In this document: positions 1-5,808 of the stretch, piece after piece
Layout: every line of letters starts with the position of its first letter
Numbering within the stretch: the stretch's first letter is position 1
DNA from: SIG653 sp045578045
GTDB lineage: Bacteria; Bacillota; Clostridia; Oscillospirales; CAG-382
Direction: 5' to 3'
Assembly (NCBI GenBank): GCA_045578045.1
Contig: JAZNJM010000063.1
Coordinates: 1 to 5,808, forward strand
Length of the DNA: 5,808 nucleotides
Translations under genes and position numbers: made by a program
Notes under the pieces: generated by a model
Told to the model about the DNA's origin: nothing
What the model saw: only the letters and a program-made list of their open reading frames with translations
Database searches by the model: none

Positions 1-64
1 TTATTTATTTCAAAAAAGCAATACAGACTTTCGTGCAAATAACAATAAAGGAGAAAGAGATTTT

Positions 65-940
65 GTGAAAAAATCTATTTTCAAAGGAATAGGAACAGCT
101 TTAATAACTCCGTTTCGTGATGGAAAAGTGGATTATCACGCCTTAAACCGCCTTATTGAGTTTCAGCTAAGAAACAACGTTGACGCGGTTGTTGTGTGTG
201 GCACAACGGGGGAATCCCCTGTGCTTTCCCTTGCGGAACAAGAAGGAATAATAAAATATACTGTTAAAATTGTATCCGGAAAAATACCCGTTATTGCAGG
301 AATTGGAAGTAATGACTACAAAAAGGCTATTCATCTTGCCGAGTTTGCGTATAACGAAGGAGCAGACGGACTTTTAGCTGTTACGCCCTATTACAATAAG
401 GCAACGGACGAAGGAATTATTAAATACTATGAGGGAATTTCTAAGGTTTCAGACGGAAAGGTTATTGCGTATAACGTTCCAACGAGAACGGGGTATTGTA
501 TTCGACCTGAGTTATATGGAATTCTTTGTGATGAAGGATTTATATGCGGAATTAAAGAAGCAAAAAACGATATGGCAGAGGCTGCAAAAACCTTTGAGAT
601 ATGCGAAGACAGAATAAGCATTTATTCGGGAAACGATAATCTTCTTTTGCCTTTTATGGCTCTTGGGGGAGACGGATGTATTTCTGTTGCTTCAAATATA
701 ATTCCAAGAGAAATGAAGGAAATATTCACCTTATACATAAACGGAGAGAAAGGAGAAAGCCGAAAGAGATTTTTTGATTATCTTCATTTGATGAATGAGC
801 TTTTTTCTGTGGTGAATCCCGTTCCTGTTAAGCGTTGTGCAGAAATTATGGGGCTTTGCGATGGTGAGATACGACTCCCTCTCACAAGATATGAGGGTGA
901 TGGAATGGAAAAGCTATTGATTAGATACGGAATTATTTAA
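65..940 (+). CDS. dapA: 4-hydroxy-tetrahydrodipicolinate synthase (DHDPS), lysine/DAP biosynthesis
   Basis: Cytosolic class I aldolase that condenses pyruvate with aspartate-4-semialdehyde, the first committed step toward diaminopimelate and lysine. The 291-residue length is normal for the family and the protein is a single TIM barrel. Visible motifs are GTTGES at residues 46-51 (Thr47/Thr48 bind pyruvate carboxylate), Tyr110 in PYYNK, YNVPTRTG at 136-143 (catalytic Tyr136, and Arg141, which binds the semialdehyde carboxylate), and GIKEA at 162-166 with Lys164 as the Schiff-base lysine. The Arg in VPxRTG and the GTTGE form favour DHDPS over the sister N-acetylneuraminate lyases and keto-deoxy-sugar aldolases. 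The start is GTG at 65, placed by an AAAGGAG site at 47-53 and by the usual N-terminus (GIGTALITPF). It stands alone here, with no other lysine gene nearby. No convincing promoter is visible in the 64 bases before it. Confidence 0.95.
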   Translation: MKKSIFKGIGTALITPFRDGKVDYHALNRLIEFQLRNNVDAVVVCGTTGESPVLSLAEQEGIIKYTVKIVSGKIPVIAGIGSNDYKKAIHLAEFAYNEGADGLLAVTPYYNKATDEGIIKYYEGISKVSDGKVIAYNVPTRTGYCIRPELYGILCDEGFICGIKEAKNDMAEAAKTFEICEDRISIYSGNDNLLLPFMALGGDGCISVASNIIPREMKEIFTLYINGEKGESRKRFFDYLHLMNELFSVVNPVPVKRCAEIMGLCDGEIRLPLTRYEGDGMEKLLIRYGII

Positions 941-979
941 AAAACATTTTTTTCAAAATACTTTTCTAAGAAATGATGA

Positions 980-1016
980 AAAACTGATGCTCTTTATTTT
1001 CGGGAGCATCAGTTTT
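980..1016. terminator. Bidirectional intrinsic terminator between dapA and the aldehyde dehydrogenase
   Basis: A perfect 13-bp inverted repeat pairs 980-992 (AAAACTGATGCTC) with 1004-1016 (GAGCATCAGTTTT) around an 11-base loop. On the + strand the stem ends in TTTT followed by a T-rich stretch. On the - strand the stem's own A-run becomes a T-run. It lies 39 bases after the dapA stop and 13 bases past the stop of the convergent dehydrogenase gene, so it can end transcription from both sides. Confidence 0.85.
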
Positions 1017-1029
1017 ATTCTATATATTT

Positions 1030-2412
1030 TTATTTTAAAAACATATGGAGAAGTTTATTGTATATTTTACTTTTATAAGGTTGATATCGCATTGGAAGAT
1101 CAATCCACGTTTTTTTATTGACTATTGATTTATAATGAGAAAAAGCATCAAAACCGTCTTTCCCGTGATATGAACCCATTCCGCTTTCTCCAACGCCGCC
1201 GAATCCCATAGAACACGTTGCTAAATGAATAACAACGTCATTAATACATCCTCCTCCATAGGATAATTCTGTCGTTACACGGTTTATATTATATTTATTA
1301 TTTGAAAAAATATAAAGGGCAAGAGGTTTATCTTTTGTTTTCAACTCATTTATAAGGCTATTGAAATCATCAAAGGAAATTATTGGTAAAACAGGTCCAA
1401 ATATTTCTTCTTTCATAATTGAATCATCAAAGGTAACGTTATCCATAATCGTTGGTTCTATTTGGCAAGAGTTTCTGCAAACGTTACCGCCAAAAACAAC
1501 TTTATTCTTATCAATTAAGGAAGATATTCTGCTAAAATGTTTTTCATTGATGATTTTTCCGTAGTCTTTATTTTCAAGGGGATTTTCTCCGTATTGCTTT
1601 ATAATTTCTGATGAAACCGCCTTTATAAATTCATCTTTTACGGTTTTTTCACAAAGAATATAGTCGGGGGCAACACAGGTTTGACCGCAATTCAAAAGTT
1701 TTCCGAAAACAATTCGCTTTGCGGCAAGTTTTATATTTGCGGTTGAATCAACGATACAAGGACTTTTTCCCCCTAATTCTAAAACAACGGGTGTTAAATG
1801 CTCTGCTGCGTTGCGTAAAACTTCCTTTCCAACAGTCTGACTACCAGTAAAAAACACAAAATCAAATTTCTGTTTAAGTAAAGCTGAATTTTCTTCTCTC
1901 CCACCTGATACAACAGAAACGTATTCACTGTTAAAACATTCTTTTATTATTTTTTCAACAATCTTGCTTGTTTCGGGTGAATATGCACTTGGTTTTATTA
2001 TTGCGGTGTTTCCTGCGGCTATTGCATTTGCAAGAGGTTCAATTGAGAGCAGAAAAGGATAATTCCAAGGACTCATTATAAGAACGTTTCCTCGTGGAAT
2101 TGGTTGTTTGAAGCTATGGGAATGAAACTGAGCCAAAGGAGTTTTAACCGTTTTTGCCTTTGAAAACTTTTTTGTGTGTTTAATCATATATGATATTTCT
2201 GTCAGAACGAATCCCGATTCACACATAAAACTTTCATATTCACTTTTACCTAAATCTTTATACAAAGCAATATTTATTTCGTTTTTGTATTTTTGAACTG
2301 CTTCATATAGCTTTTTAAGCTGTTTTATCCGAAATTTAACGGGAAGGGTTTTCCCGCTTCTGTAATATTCTCTTTGAGCATTAAGCAGGTTTTCAATTTC
2401 TTTGCTTGTCAT
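1030..2412 (-). CDS. Aldehyde dehydrogenase, class-3-like (ALDH3/YwdH type)
   Basis: NAD(P)-dependent oxidation of an aldehyde to its carboxylic acid; the natural substrate is not evident. The 460-residue length fits the short ALDH3 branch rather than the ~490-residue ALDH1/2 branch. Motifs in order are PWNYPF at 115-120 (Asn117 of the oxyanion hole), IIKPS at 138-142 (cofactor-binding Lys140), FTGS at 188-191 in the Rossmann region, LELGGKSP at 211-218 (general-base Glu212), GQTCVAPDY at 243-251 (nucleophile Cys246), and EEIFGP at 335-340. The C-terminal LPMRYQPY segment (439-446) resembles the family's RYPPY tail. All key residues are present, so it should be active. The ATG at 2412 gives a normal ALDH3 N-terminus, but the ribosome-binding site is weak (only GGA about 10 bases upstream). 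It is divergent from the transporter operon and convergent with dapA; no functional link to either is evident. Confidence 0.93.
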   Translation of the reverse strand: MTSKEIENLLNAQREYYRSGKTLPVKFRIKQLKKLYEAVQKYKNEINIALYKDLGKSEYESFMCESGFVLTEISYMIKHTKKFSKAKTVKTPLAQFHSHSFKQPIPRGNVLIMSPWNYPFLLSIEPLANAIAAGNTAIIKPSAYSPETSKIVEKIIKECFNSEYVSVVSGGREENSALLKQKFDFVFFTGSQTVGKEVLRNAAEHLTPVVLELGGKSPCIVDSTANIKLAAKRIVFGKLLNCGQTCVAPDYILCEKTVKDEFIKAVSSEIIKQYGENPLENKDYGKIINEKHFSRISSLIDKNKVVFGGNVCRNSCQIEPTIMDNVTFDDSIMKEEIFGPVLPIISFDDFNSLINELKTKDKPLALYIFSNNKYNINRVTTELSYGGGCINDVVIHLATCSMGFGGVGESGMGSYHGKDGFDAFSHYKSIVNKKTWIDLPMRYQPYKSKIYNKLLHMFLK

Positions 2413-2437
2413 TTTCTATAGTCCAATCTAAAAATAT

Positions 2438-2472
2438 TTTGATAAAGGATTTAAAAAAGTTATTTTATCAAA
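2438..2472. promoter_or_regulatory. Inverted repeat, possible operator upstream of the aldehyde dehydrogenase
   Basis: Perfect 9-bp arms, TTTGATAAA at 2438-2446 and TTTATCAAA at 2464-2472, are separated by 17 bases and lie 26 bases before the dehydrogenase start codon. The arms are A+T-rich, so a protein-binding operator is likelier than a stable RNA hairpin. A weak candidate - strand promoter lies just beyond it: -35 TTGAAA on the complement of 2505-2510, a 17-base spacer, and -10 TAAAGT on the complement of 2482-2487. If that promoter is real, the repeat would cover or directly follow the transcription start. Chance occurrence is possible in such AT-rich DNA. Confidence 0.35.
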
Positions 2473-2577
2473 GAACAATTCACTTTACCCTATATTAATA
2501 AAAATTTCAATGGAAAATCTGAACAAAAATCCTTTGCTAAAATTGTTGAAAACGCATATTTGAATAAAAAAACTTGA
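2455..2577 (+). pseudogene. Possible remnant of a protein C-terminus running into the repeat array
   Basis: A stop-to-stop frame of 40 codons ends at a TGA inside the first repeat unit. It has no ATG or GTG start and no ribosome-binding site. The conceptual peptide has a soluble-protein composition, for example a middle part reading FTLPYINKNFNGKSEQ followed by an amphipathic-looking end, unlike the K/N/I-only noise typical of AT-rich spacers. It could be the end of a gene whose front was lost, or a chance open frame; 40 codons is not long enough to decide. I do not recognise a family. Confidence 0.12.
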
Positions 2578-2923
2578 TATTGGGAAAAAACTTGATATTG
2601 GGAAAAAACTTGATATTGGGAAAAATTTGATATTTGAGAAAAACTTGATATTGGGAAAAAACTTGATATTGGAAAAAAACTTGATATTGGGGAAAAACTT
2701 GATATTGGAAAAAAATTGATATTGGGAAAAAACTTGATATTGGAAAAAAATTGATATTGGGAAAAAACTTGATATTGGGAAAAAACTTGATATTGGGAAA
2801 AAACTTGATATTGGGAAAAAACTTGATATTGGGAAAAAACTTGATATTGGGGAAAAACTTGATATTGGAAAAAAACTTGATATTGGAAAAAAACTTGATA
2901 TTTGAATAAAAAAACATTGATAT
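2556..2923. repeat. Tandem 18-bp minisatellite array, about 19 units
   Basis: The consensus unit is TTGATATTGGGAAAAAAC. The core TTGATAT begins at 2574, 2592, 2610, 2627, 2645, 2663, 2681, 2699, 2716, 2734, 2751, 2769, 2787, 2805, 2823, 2841, 2859, 2877 and 2895, plus a degenerate copy at 2917. Period is 18 except for three 17-bp units (2610, 2699, 2734) and a 22-bp step at the right edge. Five consecutive units (2751-2840) are identical. The same 18-bp variant, ATATTTGAATAAAAAAAC, flanks the array on both sides (2556-2573 and 2898-2915). There are no unique spacers. The unit has a single C on the + strand and contains A-runs of 5-7. It occupies most of the divergent intergenic region and ends about 34 bases before the -35 box of the transporter operon. 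Its function is unknown; it could be a protein-binding cluster, a length-variable tuner of the neighbouring promoter, or neutral slippage-expanded DNA. Confidence 0.95.
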
Positions 2924-2956
2924 TTCTATTAAAAAAACTTTTGGCAACCTTTTTTA

Positions 2957-2986
2957 TTGACATATTCCCTTTATGTGTGGTATAAT
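2957..2986 (+). promoter_or_regulatory. Sigma-A promoter with extended -10, driving the ABC transporter operon
   Basis: The -35 box TTGACA (2957-2962) and the -10 box TATAAT (2981-2986) both match consensus exactly, with an 18-base spacer and a TGn extension (TGG at 2978-2980). A/T-rich tracts just upstream could act as an UP element. The expected transcription start is near 2993, leaving a leader of about 57 bases before the first permease. A promoter this strong on an importer operon usually needs a repressor, but I see no clear operator palindrome or catabolite-response element in the leader. Confidence 0.88.
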
Positions 2987-3030
2987 CTGTAAAAATCGGC
3001 GAAATAATCTTAAATGAAAGGTTTTTGCAG

Positions 3031-3038
3031 AAAGAGGG
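3031..3038 (+). promoter_or_regulatory. Ribosome-binding site fixing the start of the first permease
   Basis: AAAGAGGG lies 11 bases before the ATG at 3050. The in-frame ATG at 3014, 12 codons earlier, has no Shine-Dalgarno sequence and would add a charged extension (MKGFCRKREYRN) ahead of the usual permease N-terminus. The start at 3050 is therefore preferred. Confidence 0.8.
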
Positions 3039-3049
3039 AATATAGAAAT

Positions 3050-3943
3050 ATGAAAAAAAGCGATTTAAAAGGATGGCTGTATTTACTTCCCGCATTTTTA
3101 TTTCTTGGGGTTTTTATGGTTTATCCTCTTGTTGACGTTTTTATTTATTCTTTTGAAGAAGGATATAATTCCGCATCACAAACATATTTTGGGGTTGGTT
3201 TATACAACTATTCATACGTTTTAAGAGATCCGTATTTTTTACAGGCATTGAAAAACACCTTGATACTTGTTTTTATAACCGTTCCCGTTTCAACAATACT
3301 TGCTCTTGTTATTTCTTTTTTTCTTGCTTCAATAAAAAAACTAAGAGATTTATTTCAAACTATATTTTTTCTTCCATACGTTACGAATACTTTAGCTGTT
3401 GGACTTGTTTTTATGATACTCTTCCAAAAAAGCGAATATTCCGTTGGTCTTGTTAACTCTTTTTTAGGACTTTTTGGAGTGTCTCCCATTGATTTTATAG
3501 ATGGTCCATATTGGGCGAAAATGTTAACCCTTTGCGTTTATACCGTTTGGGTTGTTCTTCCTTTTAAAATTCTTGTTTTAACAACGGCTCTTGCATCTGT
3601 TAATGAGGCGTATTATTCCGCCGCAAAGGTTGACGGAGCTTCAAAGCTGCGTATGTTTACAAGAATAACGCTCCCTTCAATTTCTTCAACTCTTTCTTAT
3701 CTTGTTATAACAGGTTTTATTGGTGCGTTTAAAGCGTATAGCGATGCTGTTGCTCTTTTTGGAACAGAATTAAACGTTGCGGAAATGAATACAATCGTTG
3801 GATATATTTACGATATGCTATACGGAGATAGCGGTGGATATCCTTCGTTTGCCTCTGCAACGGCGATTATTCTTTTTGTTATCGTTCTTACTATAACGTG
3901 TATCAATCTCATTGTGAGTAAAAAGCACGTTCATTATCAATAA
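3050..3943 (+). CDS. Carbohydrate ABC transporter permease, CUT1 family (UgpA/LacF/MalF-like)
   Basis: Inner-membrane subunit of an ABC importer; it pairs with the next gene product to form the translocation pore. From the ATG at 3050 it has 297 residues, normal for the family. About six hydrophobic segments are seen, near residues 11-31, 69-94, 103-125, 157-180, 212-235 and 268-289. The cytoplasmic coupling loop that contacts the ATPase reads YSAAKVDGAS at 189-198 and continues to the conserved Ile206 and Leu208-Pro209. The usual Glu of the EAA motif is Ser190 here. The N-terminal WLYLLPAF and VYPL segments are typical of UgpA/LacF-type permeases. It is the first gene of the operon, directly behind the strong promoter, and 13 bases separate its stop from the next start. 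Substrate is not predictable; sugar or glycerol-phosphate type is inferred from family only. Confidence 0.93.
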   Translation: MKKSDLKGWLYLLPAFLFLGVFMVYPLVDVFIYSFEEGYNSASQTYFGVGLYNYSYVLRDPYFLQALKNTLILVFITVPVSTILALVISFFLASIKKLRDLFQTIFFLPYVTNTLAVGLVFMILFQKSEYSVGLVNSFLGLFGVSPIDFIDGPYWAKMLTLCVYTVWVVLPFKILVLTTALASVNEAYYSAAKVDGASKLRMFTRITLPSISSTLSYLVITGFIGAFKAYSDAVALFGTELNVAEMNTIVGYIYDMLYGDSGGYPSFASATAIILFVIVLTITCINLIVSKKHVHYQ

Positions 3944-3956
3944 GAGGGGGAGAACA

Positions 3957-4847
3957 ATGGATATTACAGCAAAAACAAACAAAAAATCTTTTTCTTCTCT
4001 TAAAAAGAAAAGGGAATCAAAAGGAATTTTAGGAAAAGCTATTATATATTTTCTTCTCATTTTCTGGGCGTTGGTTGTTCTTTTTCCGTTTTATTGGATG
4101 GTTTTATCTTCGTTTAAAAGCTATGGGGAATATGCTTCGGAATACGTTCCTAAGTTTTATACAACCTCTCCCACTTTTCAGAATTATTTTCAGGCTTTTT
4201 CCGCAGTTCCTCTTGACAGATATTTTTTGAATACCTTGATTTATACAATTGTTACAACAGCTTTAATGCTTGTTGTGAGTATTCTTGCGGCGTTTTCTTT
4301 TGCACGTCTTGAATTTAAAGGAAAAAACCTTGCTTTCACCCTTCTTTTATCCTTGATGATGATTCCTAACGAGCTTGTTGTTATAACAAATTTTGTTACC
4401 ATTACAAATTTGGATATGAGAAATACGTTTATGGGACTTATTTTACCCTCTGTAACATCGGTTTTTTATATTTATCTTTTGAAAGAAAATTTCGCAACAG
4501 TTCCCGATCAGATTTATTATGCCTCGAAGGTTGACGGAGCTTCTGATTTAAAATATCTTTTAAAGGTTATTGTTCCCATATGCAGACCGACAATAGTTAC
4601 AATTACCATTCTTAAAATTGTTGAATGTTGGAATTCATACGTTTGGCCTCGTCTTATAACTGATGAACAGAATTATTTTCTTGTATCAAACGGGATTCAG
4701 GAAATAAGAGAAAACGGATTTGGAAGGGAAAATATTCCCGCTATGATGGCGGCGGTTGTTGTTATTTCACTTCCTCTTATTATTCTGTTTCTGATATTCC
4801 ATAAGAGAATAAGCGAAGGAATTGCAAGAGGGGGTATTAAGGGATGA
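3957..4847 (+). CDS. Carbohydrate ABC transporter permease, CUT1 family (UgpE/LacG/MalG-like)
   Basis: Second membrane subunit of the same importer, 296 residues. A basic cytoplasmic N-terminus (about 1-27, Lys-rich) precedes the first membrane segment (28-50), which ends in LFPFYWMVLSSFK, a hallmark of the UgpE/MalG side. Further segments lie near 91-115, 124-145, 155-176, 210-228 and 262-282. The coupling loop is YYASKVDGAS at 187-196, leading to Ile205 and Val206-Pro207. Tyr188 stands where the EAA glutamate is usual. The C-terminal RISEGIARGGIKG tail is characteristic (family members often end near EGLTAGAVKG). The start is set by a strong GAGGGGGAG site at 3944-3952. The stop codon overlaps the start of the binding-protein gene (ATGA), which indicates translational coupling. 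Confidence 0.94.
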   Translation: MDITAKTNKKSFSSLKKKRESKGILGKAIIYFLLIFWALVVLFPFYWMVLSSFKSYGEYASEYVPKFYTTSPTFQNYFQAFSAVPLDRYFLNTLIYTIVTTALMLVVSILAAFSFARLEFKGKNLAFTLLLSLMMIPNELVVITNFVTITNLDMRNTFMGLILPSVTSVFYIYLLKENFATVPDQIYYASKVDGASDLKYLLKVIVPICRPTIVTITILKIVECWNSYVWPRLITDEQNYFLVSNGIQEIRENGFGRENIPAMMAAVVVISLPLIILFLIFHKRISEGIARGGIKG

Positions 4848-5808
4848 AAAAGTTTTCGCTTTTATTAGTTTTTGTTTTGTTTTTTTCTCTCTGCTCTTGC
4901 CACGGAGCAGGAAAGCTTGTTGGTTTTGACGTTCCATTGGAATTTAATGAAAATGAAAAAATTGAAATAACCTTCTGGGCGAAGAATGACACGAATATAA
5001 TGCAGACAAAGATTTATCAAAAGGCTATTGACGATTTTTCCGCTATGTATCCAAATATAAAGGTTAATATAAGACTTTATACGGATTATTCCAATATATA
5101 TAATGACGTTATAACGAATATTTCAACGGGAACAACTCCAAATGTTTGTATAACGTACCCCGACCATATTGCAACGTATCTCACAGGGGAAAACGTTGTA
5201 GTTCCCCTTGAAGAGCTTATGGAAAACGAAAAATACGGTTTGGGCGGAAGTGAGGTTAAATTTGATTCTGTTAAAAAGTCTGAGATTGTTGGAAAATTTT
5301 TAAATGAGGGAAAAATAAACGGAACTCAATATGCTCTCCCTTTTATGCGTTCAACTGAGGCTTGTTATATAAATAAGGATTACGTTGAAGCATTGGGATA
5401 TACTATCCCTGAAACGCTGACTTGGGATTTCGTTTTTGAAGTTTCCGAAGCCGCATTGGCAAAGGACGAAAACGGAAATTTTAAGGTCAACGGTCAAAAA
5501 GTTATGATTCCTTTTATTTATAAATCAACGGATAATATGATGATTCAGATGCTTGAACAGAAAAATGCGGGGTATTCAACGGATAAAGGAGAAATACTGA
5601 TTTTTAATGACGAAACGAAAAATATTCTTCTCGAAGTTTCTGAACACGCAAAATCAAGAGCTTTTTCGACCTTTAAAATTTCAAGCTATCCTGCAAACTT
5701 TTTAAATGCAGGACAATGTATTTTCGCTGTTGACTCAACTGCGGGTGCGACGTGGATGGGTTCGGATGCTCCTCTTATTGATATTGCCGAGGACCAGCTT
5801 GTTGAATT
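4844..5808 (+). CDS. ABC transporter solute-binding lipoprotein, family 1 (partial, 3' end beyond window)
   Basis: Extracytoplasmic capture protein of the importer. The first 321 codons are visible; family members are usually 400-450 residues, so about a quarter is missing. Residues 1-19 form a lipoprotein signal: MKK, a hydrophobic core, then LCSC with Cys19 as the lipidation site. The mature part has family-1 binding-protein landmarks: the first strand KIEITFWAK (39-47), DFSAMYPNIKVNI (64-76), YALPFMRSTEACYINKDYVEALG (163-185; usual form LPFxxSTxxLYYNKDxFExAG), TLTWDFVFEVSEAAL (191-205), and FLNAGQCIFAVDST (286-299; usual form FxxGKxAM). It starts at the ATG overlapping the permease stop, with AGAGGGG at 4828-4834 as the ribosome-binding site. 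Placing the binding protein after the permeases is less common than having it first. The ligand is not identifiable; sugar or glycerol-phosphate type by family. Confidence 0.92.
   Translation, partial: MKKFSLLLVFVLFFSLCSCHGAGKLVGFDVPLEFNENEKIEITFWAKNDTNIMQTKIYQKAIDDFSAMYPNIKVNIRLYTDYSNIYNDVITNISTGTTPNVCITYPDHIATYLTGENVVVPLEELMENEKYGLGGSEVKFDSVKKSEIVGKFLNEGKINGTQYALPFMRSTEACYINKDYVEALGYTIPETLTWDFVFEVSEAALAKDENGNFKVNGQKVMIPFIYKSTDNMMIQMLEQKNAGYSTDKGEILIFNDETKNILLEVSEHAKSRAFSTFKISSYPANFLNAGQCIFAVDSTAGATWMGSDAPLIDIAEDQLVE

Noticed and set aside
427..621. Short open frames overlapping dapA on both strands
   Set aside because: They lie wholly inside a confidently assigned gene, show no ribosome-binding sites and have no recognisable motifs.
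65..940. N-acetylneuraminate lyase or keto-deoxy-sugar aldolase as an alternative to DapA, suggested by the nearby importer
   Set aside because: Thr47-Thr48 and the Arg141 of VPTRTG are the DHDPS-type residues, and the importer is separated from it by a terminator and a gene on the other strand.
2574..2912. Plasmid-type iterons or a partition centromere
   Set aside because: Period and copy number would fit, but there is no replication initiator or partition gene nearby, and the neighbours are ordinary metabolic genes. It cannot be excluded, only not supported.
2556..2923. CRISPR array
   Set aside because: Units abut directly with a 17-18 bp period and there are no unique spacers; no cas genes are in the window.
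3014..3049. Upstream in-frame ATG at 3014 as the start of the first permease
   Set aside because: It has no Shine-Dalgarno sequence and would add 12 charged residues absent from the family; ATG at 3050 has AAAGAGGG at a suitable distance.
2490..3095. Long reverse-strand open frames (201 and 136 codons) translating into hexapeptide repeats such as QYQVFS and FFPNIK
   Set aside because: The 18-bp unit has no stop codon in any of the three reverse frames, so long open frames arise automatically. The 17-bp units switch the reading frame within the array, changing the peptide from QYQVFS to FFPNIN to FFPISS. One frame would start inside the first permease gene and the other at a TTG with no properly spaced ribosome-binding site.
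3818..4060. Reverse-strand 80-codon open frame across the junction of the two permease genes
   Set aside because: It overlaps two clear coding regions and their ribosome-binding site; the translation has no family features.

Overview
The window is AT-rich (about one third G+C by eye). It has Gram-positive-style Shine-Dalgarno sites (AAAGGAG, AGAGGG, GAGGGGG), a textbook sigma-A promoter and a lipoprotein-type solute-binding protein. This suggests a low-G+C Bacillota, probably of the Clostridia type. The taxonomic call is inference; no marker gene is present.

Layout. Bases 1-64 are a short leader ending in a good ribosome-binding site. Bases 65-940 (+) encode 4-hydroxy-tetrahydrodipicolinate synthase (dapA, lysine/diaminopimelate pathway). 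A 13-bp stem-loop at 980-1016 separates it from the convergent aldehyde dehydrogenase gene (1030-2412, - strand, class-3-like family) and probably terminates both. Bases 2413-3049 carry no convincing gene. This interval lies between the 5' ends of the divergent dehydrogenase gene and a transporter operon. It holds a 9-bp inverted repeat near the dehydrogenase start, a possible 40-codon gene remnant, a tandem array of about 19 copies of an 18-bp unit (core 2574-2912), and a near-perfect extended -10 promoter at 2957-2986.

That promoter reads into a tightly packed operon: two carbohydrate-type (CUT1) ABC permeases at 3050-3943 and 3957-4847, then a lipoprotein solute-binding protein that starts at 4844, overlaps the previous stop codon, and runs off the end of the window. 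Together they form the membrane channel and capture protein of an importer for a sugar or similar small solute. No ATPase is visible, so it is either downstream or an unlinked shared one of the MsmX type. The substrate cannot be told from the sequence.

The most unusual element is the 18-bp array. It has no CRISPR-like spacers and is open in all three reverse frames only because its unit lacks stop codons. It sits just upstream of the transporter promoter. The genes themselves belong to well-known families; I see no sign of a new multi-gene system.
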